Assembly: GCF_025244725.1 (NCBI RefSeq) | Contig: NZ_CP104203.1 | Coordinates: 2,604,001 to 2,668,000 of the forward strand | Origin: Chryseobacterium oranimense | Lineage (GTDB): Bacteria > Bacteroidota > Bacteroidia > Flavobacteriales > Weeksellaceae | Direction: 5' to 3' | Length of the DNA: 64,000 bases | Shown: positions 32,611 through 41,164 of the stretch, in pieces | Layout of the letters: each line of letters opens with the position of its first letter | How positions within the stretch are numbered: the first letter of the stretch is position 1 | Position numbers and translations under genes: made by a program | Notes under the pieces: model-generated | What the model saw: only the letters and a program-made list of their open reading frames with translations | Databases searched by the model: none | What the model was told of the DNA's origin: nothing

Positions 32611-33693
32611 CTATTTTTTTAATTTTTTAAACTGAAAATACGAATACCGGATATTTTTCTCTAAGTTATTAATTATCTGCTGATGGTGAAGAAAAAAACC
32701 GGCAGCCAAACCGATCAGACTTCCTATAATAGTGTCTAAAAGCCTCGCATGCATGAGGTTTTCTACATTATGATGAATTAGACTTCCGGTTTCCGTCAAA
32801 AGAATCGTTAATGGTGTTATAAAAATCACCGCAAAACCGTAATTCCTTACAATGAGCAGTTCTATAATAAACTGCAAAACTGTAATAATGATGATCATCT
32901 CTATTTTTGCAGGATCAAAAAGCAGAATGAGCCATGCAAAACCTATTCCAATAAAAGTTCCAAGGATCCTGTGCATGTTCCTCTGACGGACATGTTCAAA
33001 ATTACGCCCCTGAATAATGGCTATTGCAGCAATAGAGATCCAGTAGGTATTTTCAAATTTCAGCAGATGCCCTGCAATCAGTGTCAGCATCATGAAAAAT
33101 CCTATAATCGTACTTTCTACAAATTTGGTATATCTTCTTTTATTAAACTTTCTCCTCCTGGGAATAGCCAGAACCTCTCCTTTCTCTATAAAAACAGAGT
33201 ACAGAAAAGCTAATGTACAGGATAAAATGGCTCCCATAGCTACAAGGCCTACCCTTACAGGAATCATTTCCAGGTCAAACTGATAGGTGCTTGCCATAGC
33301 AGCCAGCATGATAAAGAAAAAGTTTCCGGGTGGGGGAATTTTAAAATAGGATGTTATAAAATGCGCCAGAAAAGAGACAATTCCTAAAGATAGTCCTGCT
33401 GTATGCGCATTAAAGCTGAAAAACAGGCTTATGGTAAAGGAAAAAACCATCCCGAATGCACAAACCGCCAGATGAATCATCCGCTGGGTAATAGGTGCCG
33501 AAGTAAAATATAAGATTGTGAGAGCTCCCAGACTCGATAAGCTTCCGTAATTGGGCTTTCCTAAGCAATATCCAATAAATAAGCAGCTTCCGATACAAAG
33601 TGCCGCAAGAAACGGAAAATGCCATTTCCTTTCTGTTTTTTTAAACTCCAGCAGATACTGAAATCTGTGATGTACGGAACGCTGTACTTTCAT
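32611..33693 (-). CDS. FUSC-family membrane protein (aromatic acid exporter-like)
   Basis: 360 residues with two blocks of hydrophobic helices separated by a basic loop containing RRRKFNKRRYTKF, the pattern of the FUSC/YccS half-repeats. The second block has ENTYWISIAAIAIIQGRNFEHVRQRNMHRILGTFIG, which is the conserved FUSC signature. It is shorter than YccS (about 700 residues) and lacks its cytoplasmic regions. Transport of aromatic or organic acids is the family inference. mazG ends 1 bp upstream. Confidence 0.85.
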   Translation of the reverse strand: MKVQRSVHHRFQYLLEFKKTERKWHFPFLAALCIGSCLFIGYCLGKPNYGSLSSLGALTILYFTSAPITQRMIHLAVCAFGMVFSFTISLFFSFNAHTAGLSLGIVSFLAHFITSYFKIPPPGNFFFIMLAAMASTYQFDLEMIPVRVGLVAMGAILSCTLAFLYSVFIEKGEVLAIPRRRKFNKRRYTKFVESTIIGFFMMLTLIAGHLLKFENTYWISIAAIAIIQGRNFEHVRQRNMHRILGTFIGIGFAWLILLFDPAKIEMIIIITVLQFIIELLIVRNYGFAVIFITPLTILLTETGSLIHHNVENLMHARLLDTIIGSLIGLAAGFFLHHQQIINNLEKNIRYSYFQFKKLKK

Positions 33694-33694
33694 G

Positions 33695-34462
33695 CTATGA
33701 CATCAGTTTTGCTTTTTCCCACAATACATCCATTTCTTCCAGGGACAGGTCAGCCAGCTTTACATTGGATTCTTCAGCAAGACCTTCCATTTTCTGGAAT
33801 CTGGAAATAAATTTTAAGTTGGTTCTTTCCAGAGCAGAGTCCGGATTCAGTCCTGAAATTCTTGCATAGTTGATGAGTGAGAAAAATACATCCCCAAGCT
33901 CCAGTTCTTTTTTAACAGGATCCGTTTCTTCATGAAACTCCCTGATTTCTTCATCTACTTTCTTCCAGGCATCCTCCGCATCATGAAACTCAAAACCAAT
34001 TCCTTTTACTTTATCCTGAATCCTGTATGCCTTTACCAAACTTGGAAGACTTTTCGGAACGCCTCCCAAAATAGATTTGTTTCCTTCTTTCAGTTTCAGC
34101 TTTTCCCAGTTCTGCTTTACTTCTTCTTCGTCTTTTACTTCTGTATCCCCGTAAATGTGTGGATGACGGAAGATCAGCTTTTCGTTTAAGGAATTGATGA
34201 CATCAGCTATATCGAAACTGTCTTTTTCCGAACCAATTTTAGCATAAAAAACCAAATGAAGCAGCACATCACCAAGCTCCTTTTTTATCTCCTGTAAATC
34301 TTCCTGCAAAATGGCATCAGAAAGCTCATAGGTTTCTTCCAGGGTGAGATGACGAAGTGATTGCAGCGTCTGTTTCTGATCCCACGGACATTTTTCACGG
34401 AGATCGTCCATAATATCTAATAATCTTCCGAAAGCTTCTAGTTTTTCTTGTCTGGCATTCAT
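33695..34462 (-). CDS. mazG: Nucleoside triphosphate pyrophosphohydrolase MazG
   Basis: 255 residues from the ATG at 34460-34462 (MNARQEKLEAFGRLL). The longer frame begins with a TTG at 34489, which falls on the -7 box (CAAAGGTA read on the plus strand, 34487-34494) and cannot be the start. Two MazG domains are visible, the first with CPWDQKQTLQSLRHLTLEETYE and the EELGD-type KKELGDVLLHLVFY, the second with LELGDVFFSLINYAR. It hydrolyses NTPs to NMP and pyrophosphate, cleaning damaged or stress-related nucleotides. First gene of a mazG-FUSC-propeller transcript. Confidence 0.93.
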   Translation of the reverse strand: MNARQEKLEAFGRLLDIMDDLREKCPWDQKQTLQSLRHLTLEETYELSDAILQEDLQEIKKELGDVLLHLVFYAKIGSEKDSFDIADVINSLNEKLIFRHPHIYGDTEVKDEEEVKQNWEKLKLKEGNKSILGGVPKSLPSLVKAYRIQDKVKGIGFEFHDAEDAWKKVDEEIREFHEETDPVKKELELGDVFFSLINYARISGLNPDSALERTNLKFISRFQKMEGLAEESNVKLADLSLEEMDVLWEKAKLMS

Positions 34463-34486
34463 AAGTAATGAGAAATTCAATCTATA

Positions 34487-34494
34487 CAAAGGTA
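34487..34494 (-). promoter_or_regulatory. -7 box (TACCTTTG on the minus strand) for mazG
   Basis: Exact TAnnTTTG match ending 25 bp before the mazG ATG; fixes the start at 34462. Confidence 0.6.
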
Positions 34495-34527
34495 AGGGAT
34501 ATTTTGGCTCTGCGGCAGTAGTCGGAA

Positions 34528-34659
34528 GTGAAAGTTTAAGGTTTGGGGGTATGGGAAGCGGGATAACACTTTATTCAATGTTTAATGTTTAATGATAAAA
34601 CGGAATGTAAATTTTGCTGAAATTTACTGCTACCTGTTACCTATTATCTGCTACCTAAA
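34528..34659. repeat. Heptad-tract element 10 (composite)
   Basis: Five in-register heptads at 34625-34659 (TACTGCT, ACCTGTT, ACCTATT and two more) match, in order, the run in element 11; AATGTTT words occur at about 34576-34595; and the complement of 34528-34565 holds ACCTTAA and CCCGCTTCC words shared with elements 9 and 8. It lies in a gap between two minus-strand genes, upstream of the mazG promoter. Confidence 0.65.
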
Positions 34660-34661
34660 AA

Positions 34662-34691
34662 CAAAAAAACCTCATCATTTCTGACAAGGTT
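34662..34691 (-). terminator. Terminator of the DUF5606 gene
   Basis: Read on the minus strand, a 10-bp stem with two G-T wobbles (34682-34691 with 34668-34677) and a GAAA loop is followed by a T run. Confidence 0.7.
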
Positions 34692-34714
34692 CTGTATTTC
34701 AAATTAAAAAAGGA

Positions 34715-35269
34715 TTATCCTTTCTTCGTGTGTGTACTTTTTGGAGCGGCTTTAGCGGCAGAAGTAGCTTTTACTTTTGGAGCGGCAGGCTTTTCAGCTT
34801 TTGGAGCTTTTTTAGGAGCTTCTTTTTCAATGCTTACTTCTTCCTGTACACCATCTAATGTTTCCGGCTCTGCTTTTACAAAGCTTTCAGGAGTAACATA
34901 TCCTGCTTTCTGAAGGATGTTGTACCACTGAGCCAGTTTTTTGATATCAGAAGCATATACTCTTTCCGTGTCATAGTTAGGAAGAGAAGCCGTCATAAAT
35001 TCTTTCAAAACTTCATCGGAAGATTTGTGGGAAATAGCTTCTTTGTAATCGTTATTTTTAGCAATATTTTCAAAAACTTCGAACAAAGGAACTTCTTTAT
35101 CAATTGTAAACATCGCGATATTATCCAATAAACTCACCTGGCTGGAGTTTCCGATGCTTACTTTTTTCTTAGTGGTAACATCTTCAATGATAAAACCGTT
35201 TCTTAATTGGGAAACTAATTTGAAAAGTCCTGGCTTTCCGGAAATTGAAATTATTTTTTCTAACAGCAT
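34715..35269 (-). CDS. DUF5606 protein
   Basis: 184 residues from the ATG at 35267-35269 (MLLEKIISISGKPGLFKLVSQ); an upstream GTG would add eleven unlikely residues. The N-terminal 130 residues match DUF5606, a family I know only from Bacteroidota, with an Sm/KOW-like beta start (GLFKLVSQLRNGFIIEDVTTKKK). The C-terminal 50 residues are a Lys/Ala/Pro low-complexity tail, suggesting contact with nucleic acid or ribosomes. It lies just downstream of def and ruvX in the same direction. Function unknown. Confidence 0.85.
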   Translation of the reverse strand: MLLEKIISISGKPGLFKLVSQLRNGFIIEDVTTKKKVSIGNSSQVSLLDNIAMFTIDKEVPLFEVFENIAKNNDYKEAISHKSSDEVLKEFMTASLPNYDTERVYASDIKKLAQWYNILQKAGYVTPESFVKAEPETLDGVQEEVSIEKEAPKKAPKAEKPAAPKVKATSAAKAAPKSTHTKKG

Positions 35270-35348
35270 AATTTTATTTTTTGTAAATTCTGCAATAGGC
35301 ACGGAGCTTTTTGCTTTTTATTATTTTGTTTTTAATCCTTGTTTAAAT

Positions 35349-35921
35349 TTATTTTGGAAATCTCATTTTGTAGCCGATGCTTACATCGCCCTGGGAGATC
35401 TTCGTCAGTTTACCTTTTACAAGTTTCTTCTTCAGAGCACTCAGATGGTCGGTAAACAGCACGCCTTCAATATGATCATACTCATGCTGAATTACGCGGG
35501 CTCTAATATCGGAAAAAGTTTCTGTATGTTTCACAAAATTTTCGTCATAATATTCAATGACGATTGTTCCTTTTCTCTTCACATCTTCTCTTACATCCGG
35601 AATAGAAAGGCATCCTTCATTGAATTTCCATTCTTCGCCGGATTCTTCAAGGATTTTGGCGTTAATGAAAACTTTTTTAAACTCGGCCAGCTCATCTTTG
35701 ATGTCTTCGTAATCTTCATCATCTGCAAGAGGAGTTACATCGATCACAAACAGACGAATGTCCAGCCCGATCTGTGGTGCTGCCAGCCCGATACCGTTTG
35801 CACTGTACATCGTTTCGAACATATTATCTATAAGTTCCTGTAAACCGGGATAATCTTTGTCTATATCTTTCCCTACTTTTCTCAAAACAGGATCCCCAAA
35901 AGCTCTTATCGGTAAAATCAT
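35349..35921 (-). CDS. def: Peptide deformylase
   Basis: 190 residues. The three deformylase motifs are GIGLAAPQIG, EGCLSIP and QHEYDHIEG, holding the Fe/Zn site (Cys plus two His) and the catalytic Glu. It removes the formyl group from nascent proteins. Its start overlaps the ruvX stop by 4 bp (ATGA), and DUF5606 follows, indicating a ruvX-def-DUF5606 operon. Confidence 0.96.
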   Translation of the reverse strand: MILPIRAFGDPVLRKVGKDIDKDYPGLQELIDNMFETMYSANGIGLAAPQIGLDIRLFVIDVTPLADDEDYEDIKDELAEFKKVFINAKILEESGEEWKFNEGCLSIPDVREDVKRKGTIVIEYYDENFVKHTETFSDIRARVIQHEYDHIEGVLFTDHLSALKKKLVKGKLTKISQGDVSIGYKMRFPK

Positions 35922-36334
35922 CTTATTCTTTGTTCTAAAAAATTCTGCAATATAATCGTTGCGCTTACTTTATCTATTAACCCCTTTTCCTGTCTCTTTT
36001 TTTTGCTTTTCCCGCTTTGGGAGATAAAAAAAGAAGCCATTTTTGAGGTAAACCTTTCATCAAGACGGTGGACTGCGATACCGGAAAATTCTTTCTGAAA
36101 TTCTTCAATGAATTTTAAAATATCGGTCTCCACTTCGGATATATTTCCTTTCAAATCCGTAGGAAGGCCTACTACCACATCATCCACTTTGTTTTCGGTG
36201 AAATATTTTTTGAGAAATTCCATCAAAAACCGCGTCTCAACGGTATCCAGAGCACTGGCAATAATCTGCACATCATCTGTTGCAGCAATGCCGCAGCGTG
36301 CCTTTCCATAGTCTATTGCAAGGATCTGTCCCAT
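35918..36334 (-). CDS. ruvX: RuvX/YqgF family RNase H-fold nuclease
   Basis: 138 residues. Begins MGQILAIDYGKARCGIAATD with the catalytic D8, followed by the VVGLPTDLKG segment and DERFTS, all typical of YqgF. The family functions in pre-16S rRNA 5' processing; the Holliday-junction role is inferred from the fold. First gene of the transcript, with an exact -7 box at 36342-36349. Confidence 0.95.
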   Translation of the reverse strand: MGQILAIDYGKARCGIAATDDVQIIASALDTVETRFLMEFLKKYFTENKVDDVVVGLPTDLKGNISEVETDILKFIEEFQKEFSGIAVHRLDERFTSKMASFFISQSGKSKKKRQEKGLIDKVSATIILQNFLEQRIR

Positions 36335-36341
36335 AAGTGTG

Positions 36342-36349
36342 CAAATTTA
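36342..36349 (-). promoter_or_regulatory. -7 box (TAAATTTG on the minus strand) for ruvX-def
   Basis: Exact TAnnTTTG match 8 bp before the ruvX ATG, giving a very short or absent leader. Confidence 0.55.
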
Positions 36350-36449
36350 GTAAAATTTAATGATTTTATTCATAACGCAGCTTTTTTATAAAAATCATGT
36401 TTTATTCCATTATTTTTTTTATAATTTTAATCTTCCAAAAAACGAAAAT

Positions 36450-36926
36450 ATGAAGAAACTCATCCTCGTAAGACATGCGAAAAGCGACTGGCCCGAAGAA
36501 ACTGAGGACTTTGACAGGCCTTTGGCAGACAAGGGATTAAAGGATGCTATGAACATGTCCAGATTCATGAAAAGCAATAATATTTCCATTGACCGGTTTG
36601 TTTCCAGTCCGGCAGTGCGTGCACTGAATACCTGTAAGATTTTTAACCAGGCTTACCAGCTTACAGTTTCTACAGAAGATAAACTGTATAACCCTTCTGA
36701 AAAAAATTTCGAATCTGTAATTTACGATCTGGATGATAGTGTAAGCTCTGTAGCTTTTTTTTCCCATAACAACGGAATTTCCAATTTTGCGAATTCCATT
36801 TCTGAAGATATTTTTCATTTCCCAACCTGCGGAGTGGCCGGTTTTGAAATAGACTGTAATTCATGGTCTGAATTTGACGGTGCCAAGAAGAAACTTCTGT
36901 TCTTTTATGAGCCTGGGAAAATATAA
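36450..36926 (+). CDS. SixA-like histidine phosphatase
   Basis: 158 residues starting at the ATG at 36450 (MKKLILVRHAKSDWPEETEDFDRPL). The phosphoglycerate-mutase-fold RHAKS motif carries the catalytic His; SSPAVRAL and FSHNNGIS supply the other Arg and His of the pocket. Related to SixA, which dephosphorylates phospho-His on signalling proteins; the true substrate is unknown. A longer frame from 36360 would add an unlikely Phe-rich leader. Confidence 0.85.
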   Translation: MKKLILVRHAKSDWPEETEDFDRPLADKGLKDAMNMSRFMKSNNISIDRFVSSPAVRALNTCKIFNQAYQLTVSTEDKLYNPSEKNFESVIYDLDDSVSSVAFFSHNNGISNFANSISEDIFHFPTCGVAGFEIDCNSWSEFDGAKKKLLFFYEPGKI

Positions 36927-36955
36927 TTCTATCTTTTTTATCTAATCTCTTCTAC

Positions 36956-36980
36956 TCCTTTTTTACTCTTAAAAAAGGAG
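36956..36980. terminator. Hairpin after the SixA-like gene
   Basis: CTCCTTTTT (36956-36964) pairs perfectly with AAAAAGGAG (36972-36980). It could terminate the phosphatase gene, although no T run follows. Confidence 0.4.
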
Positions 36981-36998
36981 AACATCCCTATTAAAAAA

Positions 36999-37030
36999 AA
37001 CGGGCTAAAGCCCGTTCCTATTGAATATTT
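36999..37030. repeat. GGGCTAAAGCCC palindromic repeat, copy 1
   Basis: An 18-bp perfect palindrome with core GGGCTAAAGCCC (36999-37016), followed by CCTATTGAATATT. A near-identical unit, including the trailing TATTGAATATT, occurs at 59334-59365. Both lie between genes downstream of stop codons. Probably an interspersed REP-like hairpin that may act as a transcription terminator. Confidence 0.7.
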
Positions 37031-37070
37031 TAATCCCCTTATTTATCATTTATTTTTCTGATCATACACC

Positions 37071-38615
37071 TTATTTTCTTTTCAGATCCAGATCATCAAA
37101 ATCAAAGCTGAAATCCGTAACATCTGAAACAGGCTTCAATTTTGCAGATTCTGCTTTTCCGTTTTCATCATAGTTGAAAATAATGTAGGCGTCAGCATCA
37201 TAGCTTCTGTCGTCCCATTTGATGATGAAAGAATTATTGGAATACGAAAGCAGTTCTCCTTTCAGTCTTGGAGAATTTTGGCAGGAAATTCTGTATGCAT
37301 TTCCCTGCTGAGAAATTTCAACATCTCCGAACCATTGGTCATTGTATTTACCTACAAATTGTTCTGCTTTAGGCTGAAGATTTTTTTCTTTCTTAAAAGT
37401 TTCGGATTTAGCAAAAGCTTCTTTTTTCTGCTTGTCAAAGTCCGCATTTACTTTGGCCATTCTTTCTCCGTATGTTTTCAGCCAGTTTCTGTCTGCCACA
37501 CCAAGATAGGAATCCTTAACCGTATTGGTGATGGTATTAAACGCTGCTCCGGACTGCTGGTTGGTGAGTACTACAATTCCTAATTTCATATCCGGAATCA
37601 GGGTAAACTGCGTAACGGTTCCAATAAGACCTCCCGTATGCTGGATCTGCTTGTGTCCTTTAACATCGCTCAGGAACCACCCTAATCCGTAACCGTAGAA
37701 ACTTGTATCATAAGGATTTTTTAAAGCAACCCTATCCGGAATCTGCAGACTCCACAGCTGCTGTACATTTTTATCTGAAACCAGTTTTTTACCATCTTTT
37801 GTGGTGAAATTATTTAAAAGAAAATCTGCCCAGGTGGTCATATCTTTGATATTACTCATAATTCCTCCTGCAGCATTTCCAGTCTCATTCCAATCGTGTG
37901 GAACTGCAATGGCTTTACCGTCTACAGGGGCATGGGCATCGATCTTGTTCGCTACTGCTTTAGCCCTGTTGTAGCTTCCATAGCTGGAAGTCATTCCAAC
38001 TGGTTTCATAATTCTCTGTTCAATAAATTCTGCCCAGCTAAGACCGGAAATCCTGTGAATTACTTCTCCGGCTACGATAAACATGATATTGTTATAATCC
38101 AGTTTAGTTCTGAAGGGGTTTTCAGGTTTCAGATATCTTACGTTGTGAACAATATCATTAACAGTCAGGCTTCCGCCTTCCGGGAAAAACATCAGATCAC
38201 CCTGCCCTAAACCTAAACCGGCTCTGTGAGTTATAAGATCCTTAATGGTAACATTTTGAGAAACATAAGGATCATACATCTGAAATTCAGGAATATATTT
38301 CGAAACTTTATCATCCCAGTTCAGCTTTCCTTCATCTGCCAGAATAGCTAACGCAGTACAGGTAAACCCTTTTGAATTGGATGCAATTCCTACCAGTGTA
38401 CTATCATCCATCGGCTGTTTGGTTGCTAAAGAACGCTGTCCGAACCCTTTGGAATAGATCACTTTTCCGTCTTTTATTATTCCGACGGACATTCCCGGAA
38501 CATCAAAGGTTTTTAAGGTATTCTGGATCAGCTCATCCAGTTTTTTTTCTTCAACCTGGGCATTAAACAGTCCCACTGCCGCTAGAAAAAGTAGAAAAGA
38601 AAACTTCTGCTTCAT
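37071..38615 (-). CDS. Serine hydrolase of the class C beta-lactamase fold
   Basis: 514 residues from the ATG at 38613-38615 (MKQKFSFLLFLAAVGLFNAQ signal peptide). The TTG six codons upstream is the TTTG of the -7 box at 38631-38638 and is rejected. S79-N-S-K82 is the SxxK nucleophile motif, YNN supplies the Tyr, and QHTGG the KTG-like box. The C-terminal 130 residues are a DUF3471-type lipocalin-like domain. Exported; likely a D-alanyl-D-amino-acid peptidase or esterase. True beta-lactamase activity is possible but not implied. Confidence 0.88.
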   Translation of the reverse strand: MKQKFSFLLFLAAVGLFNAQVEEKKLDELIQNTLKTFDVPGMSVGIIKDGKVIYSKGFGQRSLATKQPMDDSTLVGIASNSKGFTCTALAILADEGKLNWDDKVSKYIPEFQMYDPYVSQNVTIKDLITHRAGLGLGQGDLMFFPEGGSLTVNDIVHNVRYLKPENPFRTKLDYNNIMFIVAGEVIHRISGLSWAEFIEQRIMKPVGMTSSYGSYNRAKAVANKIDAHAPVDGKAIAVPHDWNETGNAAGGIMSNIKDMTTWADFLLNNFTTKDGKKLVSDKNVQQLWSLQIPDRVALKNPYDTSFYGYGLGWFLSDVKGHKQIQHTGGLIGTVTQFTLIPDMKLGIVVLTNQQSGAAFNTITNTVKDSYLGVADRNWLKTYGERMAKVNADFDKQKKEAFAKSETFKKEKNLQPKAEQFVGKYNDQWFGDVEISQQGNAYRISCQNSPRLKGELLSYSNNSFIIKWDDRSYDADAYIIFNYDENGKAESAKLKPVSDVTDFSFDFDDLDLKRK

Positions 38616-38630
38616 TTTTTTTAATTTTCT

Positions 38631-38638
38631 CAAATTTA
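38631..38638 (-). promoter_or_regulatory. -7 box (TAAATTTG on the minus strand) for the serine hydrolase
   Basis: Exact TAnnTTTG match 15 bp before the ATG. Confidence 0.55.
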
Positions 38639-38723
38639 GTAAATATTAGGCGATGCCGGCCTCTCCGGTGAAACTTTGTTTATTTAAAAATAACCTGATC
38701 CTTAATAGAAAATAAATCTTTCC

Positions 38724-38731
38724 TAACTTTG
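38724..38731 (+). promoter_or_regulatory. -7 box (TAACTTTG) for the YfcE-like phosphodiesterase gene
   Basis: Exact TAnnTTTG match 17 bp before the ATG at 38749. Confidence 0.55.
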
Positions 38732-38748
38732 CAAAAATTCAAATCTTA

Positions 38749-39246
38749 ATGACCAAAATTCTCCTTCTTTCCGATTCCCATTCCTATATAGACGACAGGA
38801 TTTTAGAATATGCCCGTCAGGCCGATGAAATATGGCATTGTGGTGATTTCGGAAGTATGGAAGTTATTGAGGAGCTTGAAAAAATAAAACCTTTAAAGGG
38901 GGTTTACGGAAATATAGACCATGCAAAGATCCGGGCTGAATTTCCTGAAGTGAACCGTTTTTTCTGTGAAGATCTGGAAGTTTTGATGATCCACATCGGC
39001 GGGTATCCCGGAAAATATACTCCGCTTGCCTACAAGGAAATTTCTGAAAAAGCACCTAAATTGTTTATTTCAGGGCATTCCCATATTTTAAAAGCAATGT
39101 TTGACCAAAAAAACAATCTCCTTCACCTGAACCCGGGAGCCTGTGGCAAACAAGGATGGCATAAGGTGAGAACGATGATGCGTTTCGTGGTGGAAGGAGA
39201 AGAAATAAAAGACCTGGAAATTATTGAACTGGGACCGAAAAATTAA
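38749..39246 (+). CDS. YfcE/MJ0936-type metallophosphodiesterase
   Basis: 165 residues with the full calcineurin-like set: LSDSHS, HCGDFGS, YGNID, MIHIGG and SGHSH. Length and motif order fit the small YfcE/MJ0936 phosphodiesterases. Substrate unknown. Forms a transcript with the Smr protein gene 33 bp downstream. Confidence 0.9.
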   Translation: MTKILLLSDSHSYIDDRILEYARQADEIWHCGDFGSMEVIEELEKIKPLKGVYGNIDHAKIRAEFPEVNRFFCEDLEVLMIHIGGYPGKYTPLAYKEISEKAPKLFISGHSHILKAMFDQKNNLLHLNPGACGKQGWHKVRTMMRFVVEGEEIKDLEIIELGPKN

Positions 39247-39279
39247 TTTTTTAACAACAATAAAAGAAGAGCACAATAC

Positions 39280-39774
39280 ATGAAAATCGGGGACAAAGTT
39301 TCTGTGGTAGATGAGGATTTAAGTGGAATTATTACTTCCGTGAACGGAAATATTGTTGTTTTTAAAGATGAGTATGGGTTTACCCACCAATATCCAAAAG
39401 AAAAGCTGGTTCCGAAAAATGCGGATCTTTATGAAAATATCCGGATAGTAAAAAAAGCGGAACCCAAAAAAGTTATTTCTAAAAAGCACCAGAAAAATCA
39501 TATGGTCCTGGATCTTCACTTTGATCATCTGGTGAAGAATCCCAGTGACTATGACAGTTTCGAGAGGCTCTTCATTCAAAAAGCAAAACTGACGGAAGTT
39601 CTGGACTTCTGCAGAAAACATAATCTGAAAAGATTGGAGATCGTTCACGGAATTGGTGACGGAACGCTGCAGAGAATGGTAATGGATGTTTTGGAAAGCC
39701 AGACAGATATCGATTTTTATAATAAGGAAATACTTCATCATCAATCGGGCGCCGTTATGATAGAATTTCACTAA
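39280..39774 (+). CDS. Smr-domain protein
   Basis: 164 residues. An N-terminal small beta domain (MKIGDKVSVVDEDLSGIITSV) resembles a KOW/SH3-like module; the C-terminal Smr domain (about 75-164) has the LDLHF and HGIGDGTLQ motifs of the MutS2-type endonuclease. Nicking of DNA or of collided-ribosome mRNA are known activities in the family. Its stop codon is part of the -7 box of the following gene. Confidence 0.85.
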   Translation: MKIGDKVSVVDEDLSGIITSVNGNIVVFKDEYGFTHQYPKEKLVPKNADLYENIRIVKKAEPKKVISKKHQKNHMVLDLHFDHLVKNPSDYDSFERLFIQKAKLTEVLDFCRKHNLKRLEIVHGIGDGTLQRMVMDVLESQTDIDFYNKEILHHQSGAVMIEFH

Positions 39775-39779
39775 ATTTG
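39772..39779 (+). promoter_or_regulatory. -7 box (TAAATTTG) overlapping the Smr stop codon
   Basis: Exact TAnnTTTG whose TAA is the stop of the Smr gene; 13 bp before the DUF3822 ATG at 39793. Confidence 0.5.
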
Positions 39780-39792
39780 CAGCAATTGAAAT

Positions 39793-40509
39793 ATGAACGT
39801 ACTTAATTTACTTTTTACCAAAGACGGATTAATCTGCCAGATTGCCAAGAACAAGAGCATTCTGGAAGAAAAGTCTTATTTCGTTACTGAAGAAACTCCG
39901 GAAACTCTTATTGAAGAAAAGCTGGACGAAATCCTTCTTAAACAAAGATTTGATGAAATCCATGTGATCTCTGCATTAAACCATTTCACGCTGATGCCTG
40001 AAGGGTTTTCAGAACATGAGGCCGGGTTTGAACTGATTGCCTTCAACGCACCGGCAGACAGGGAAAAAGAGGAACTGATGCTTTCTGTAAATAAAAAATT
40101 CGGGGTACAGTTTTACTATACGTTCCCTAAAAACTTTTACAGGAAAATAAAAGAGCTGGCGGTTCCGGTTCATTTTAACTTCTCCGGTGAAAAGTTTTTA
40201 AATTCAATCAACAATAAGAACAATAAGGAAATCCATATTAACCTATATCATAACCAATGTGAATTTTTCGCCATTGATAACAAGAAGGTTATTTTATACA
40301 ACAACCTGGATGTGAATTCTGAGGTCGACTTTCTGTATTTCGTGATGTTTACGCTAAGCAAAATAGGTTTCGGAATTAATGAGACCAACTTCTACGCTTA
40401 CGGTGAAACCACGGAAAACGAAACTTTTATCTCCGAGCTTCAGAAATTCGTTAAAAACATGAGAATTGTTTTTGACAATGTTCCTAATAAGAATTTTATA
40501 CTTAATTAG
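39793..40509 (+). CDS. DUF3822 family protein
   Basis: 238-residue cytoplasmic protein with alternating strands and helices; the family is known from Bacteroidota as a neighbour of rsmD and has an actin-like ATPase appearance (N-terminal LFTKDGLICQIAKNKSILE and central DNKKVILYNNLDVN). Function unknown. A heptad element fills the gap to rsmD. Confidence 0.8.
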   Translation: MNVLNLLFTKDGLICQIAKNKSILEEKSYFVTEETPETLIEEKLDEILLKQRFDEIHVISALNHFTLMPEGFSEHEAGFELIAFNAPADREKEELMLSVNKKFGVQFYYTFPKNFYRKIKELAVPVHFNFSGEKFLNSINNKNNKEIHINLYHNQCEFFAIDNKKVILYNNLDVNSEVDFLYFVMFTLSKIGFGINETNFYAYGETTENETFISELQKFVKNMRIVFDNVPNKNFILN

Positions 40510-40587
40510 ATTGCAGGTAGCAGGTTAAAGGGATGATTTCCCAACTTCTACAACCTGCCACCTGCAATCTGCGACCTAACAACTAAA
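40509..40587. repeat. Heptad-tract element 11 (DUF3822-rsmD gap) with 18-bp inverted arms
   Basis: Five heptads at 40553-40587 (ACCTGCC, ACCTGCA, ATCTGCG and two more). The arm at 40509-40526 is complementary to 40552-40569 with one mismatch in 18, and a small GGGA/TCCC hairpin sits in the loop. The left arm begins on the last base of the upstream stop codon; the right run ends 4 nt before the rsmD ATG. Confidence 0.9.
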
Positions 40588-40591
40588 AAAT

Positions 40592-41164
40592 ATGTTCAGA
40601 ATAATATCCGGCAAGTGGAAAGCAAAAAAAATTGCTGCTCCCAAAAATTTTGATGTAAGACCTACAACAGATTTTGCCAAGGAAGCACTTTTCAGTATCC
40701 TGGAAAACAAATATGATATGCAGTCGATTTCTGTGCTAGATCTTTTTGCAGGCATTGGTTCCATCACCTTCGAATTTGCCTCCAGAGGATGCCAGGATGT
40801 GACTTCAGTAGAACTTAATCCGAAACATACCAGTTTTATTAATTCAACTGCTTCGGAACTGGACATGTCACTGCAAATTAATGTTCAGAGAGGCGATGTT
40901 TTTGACTGGCTTAAAAAATTCAGGAATAAGAAAAGCTTTGAGATTGTATTTTCTGATGCTCCGTTTGAAATGGAGGAAAAGAAATATTATGAGCTGCTGT
41001 CCCTGGTTCTGAATAATAAATTTGTGAAGCCCAATGGAGTCCTGATTGTAGAACATCAGAGCAGGATGAAGCTGGAGCATCCCAATTTAATAGATACCCG
41101 AAAATACGGAAATGTAAGTTTCAGTTTTTTCGAAGCGAATAAAGAAGATAATCAGGAAATTTAG
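40592..41164 (+). CDS. rsmD: RsmD-family 16S rRNA (guanine-N2) methyltransferase
   Basis: 190 residues. The SAM-binding motif LDLFAGIGS is at 49-57 and the conserved N-terminal RIISGKWKAKKI and RPTTDFAKEALF segments match RsmD, which methylates G966 of 16S rRNA. The catalytic motif IV reads DAPF (122-125), not the usual DPPF/Y; the enzyme may still be active. The stop overlaps the convergent HxlR gene by 4 bp. Confidence 0.92.
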   Translation: MFRIISGKWKAKKIAAPKNFDVRPTTDFAKEALFSILENKYDMQSISVLDLFAGIGSITFEFASRGCQDVTSVELNPKHTSFINSTASELDMSLQINVQRGDVFDWLKKFRNKKSFEIVFSDAPFEMEEKKYYELLSLVLNNKFVKPNGVLIVEHQSRMKLEHPNLIDTRKYGNVSFSFFEANKEDNQEI

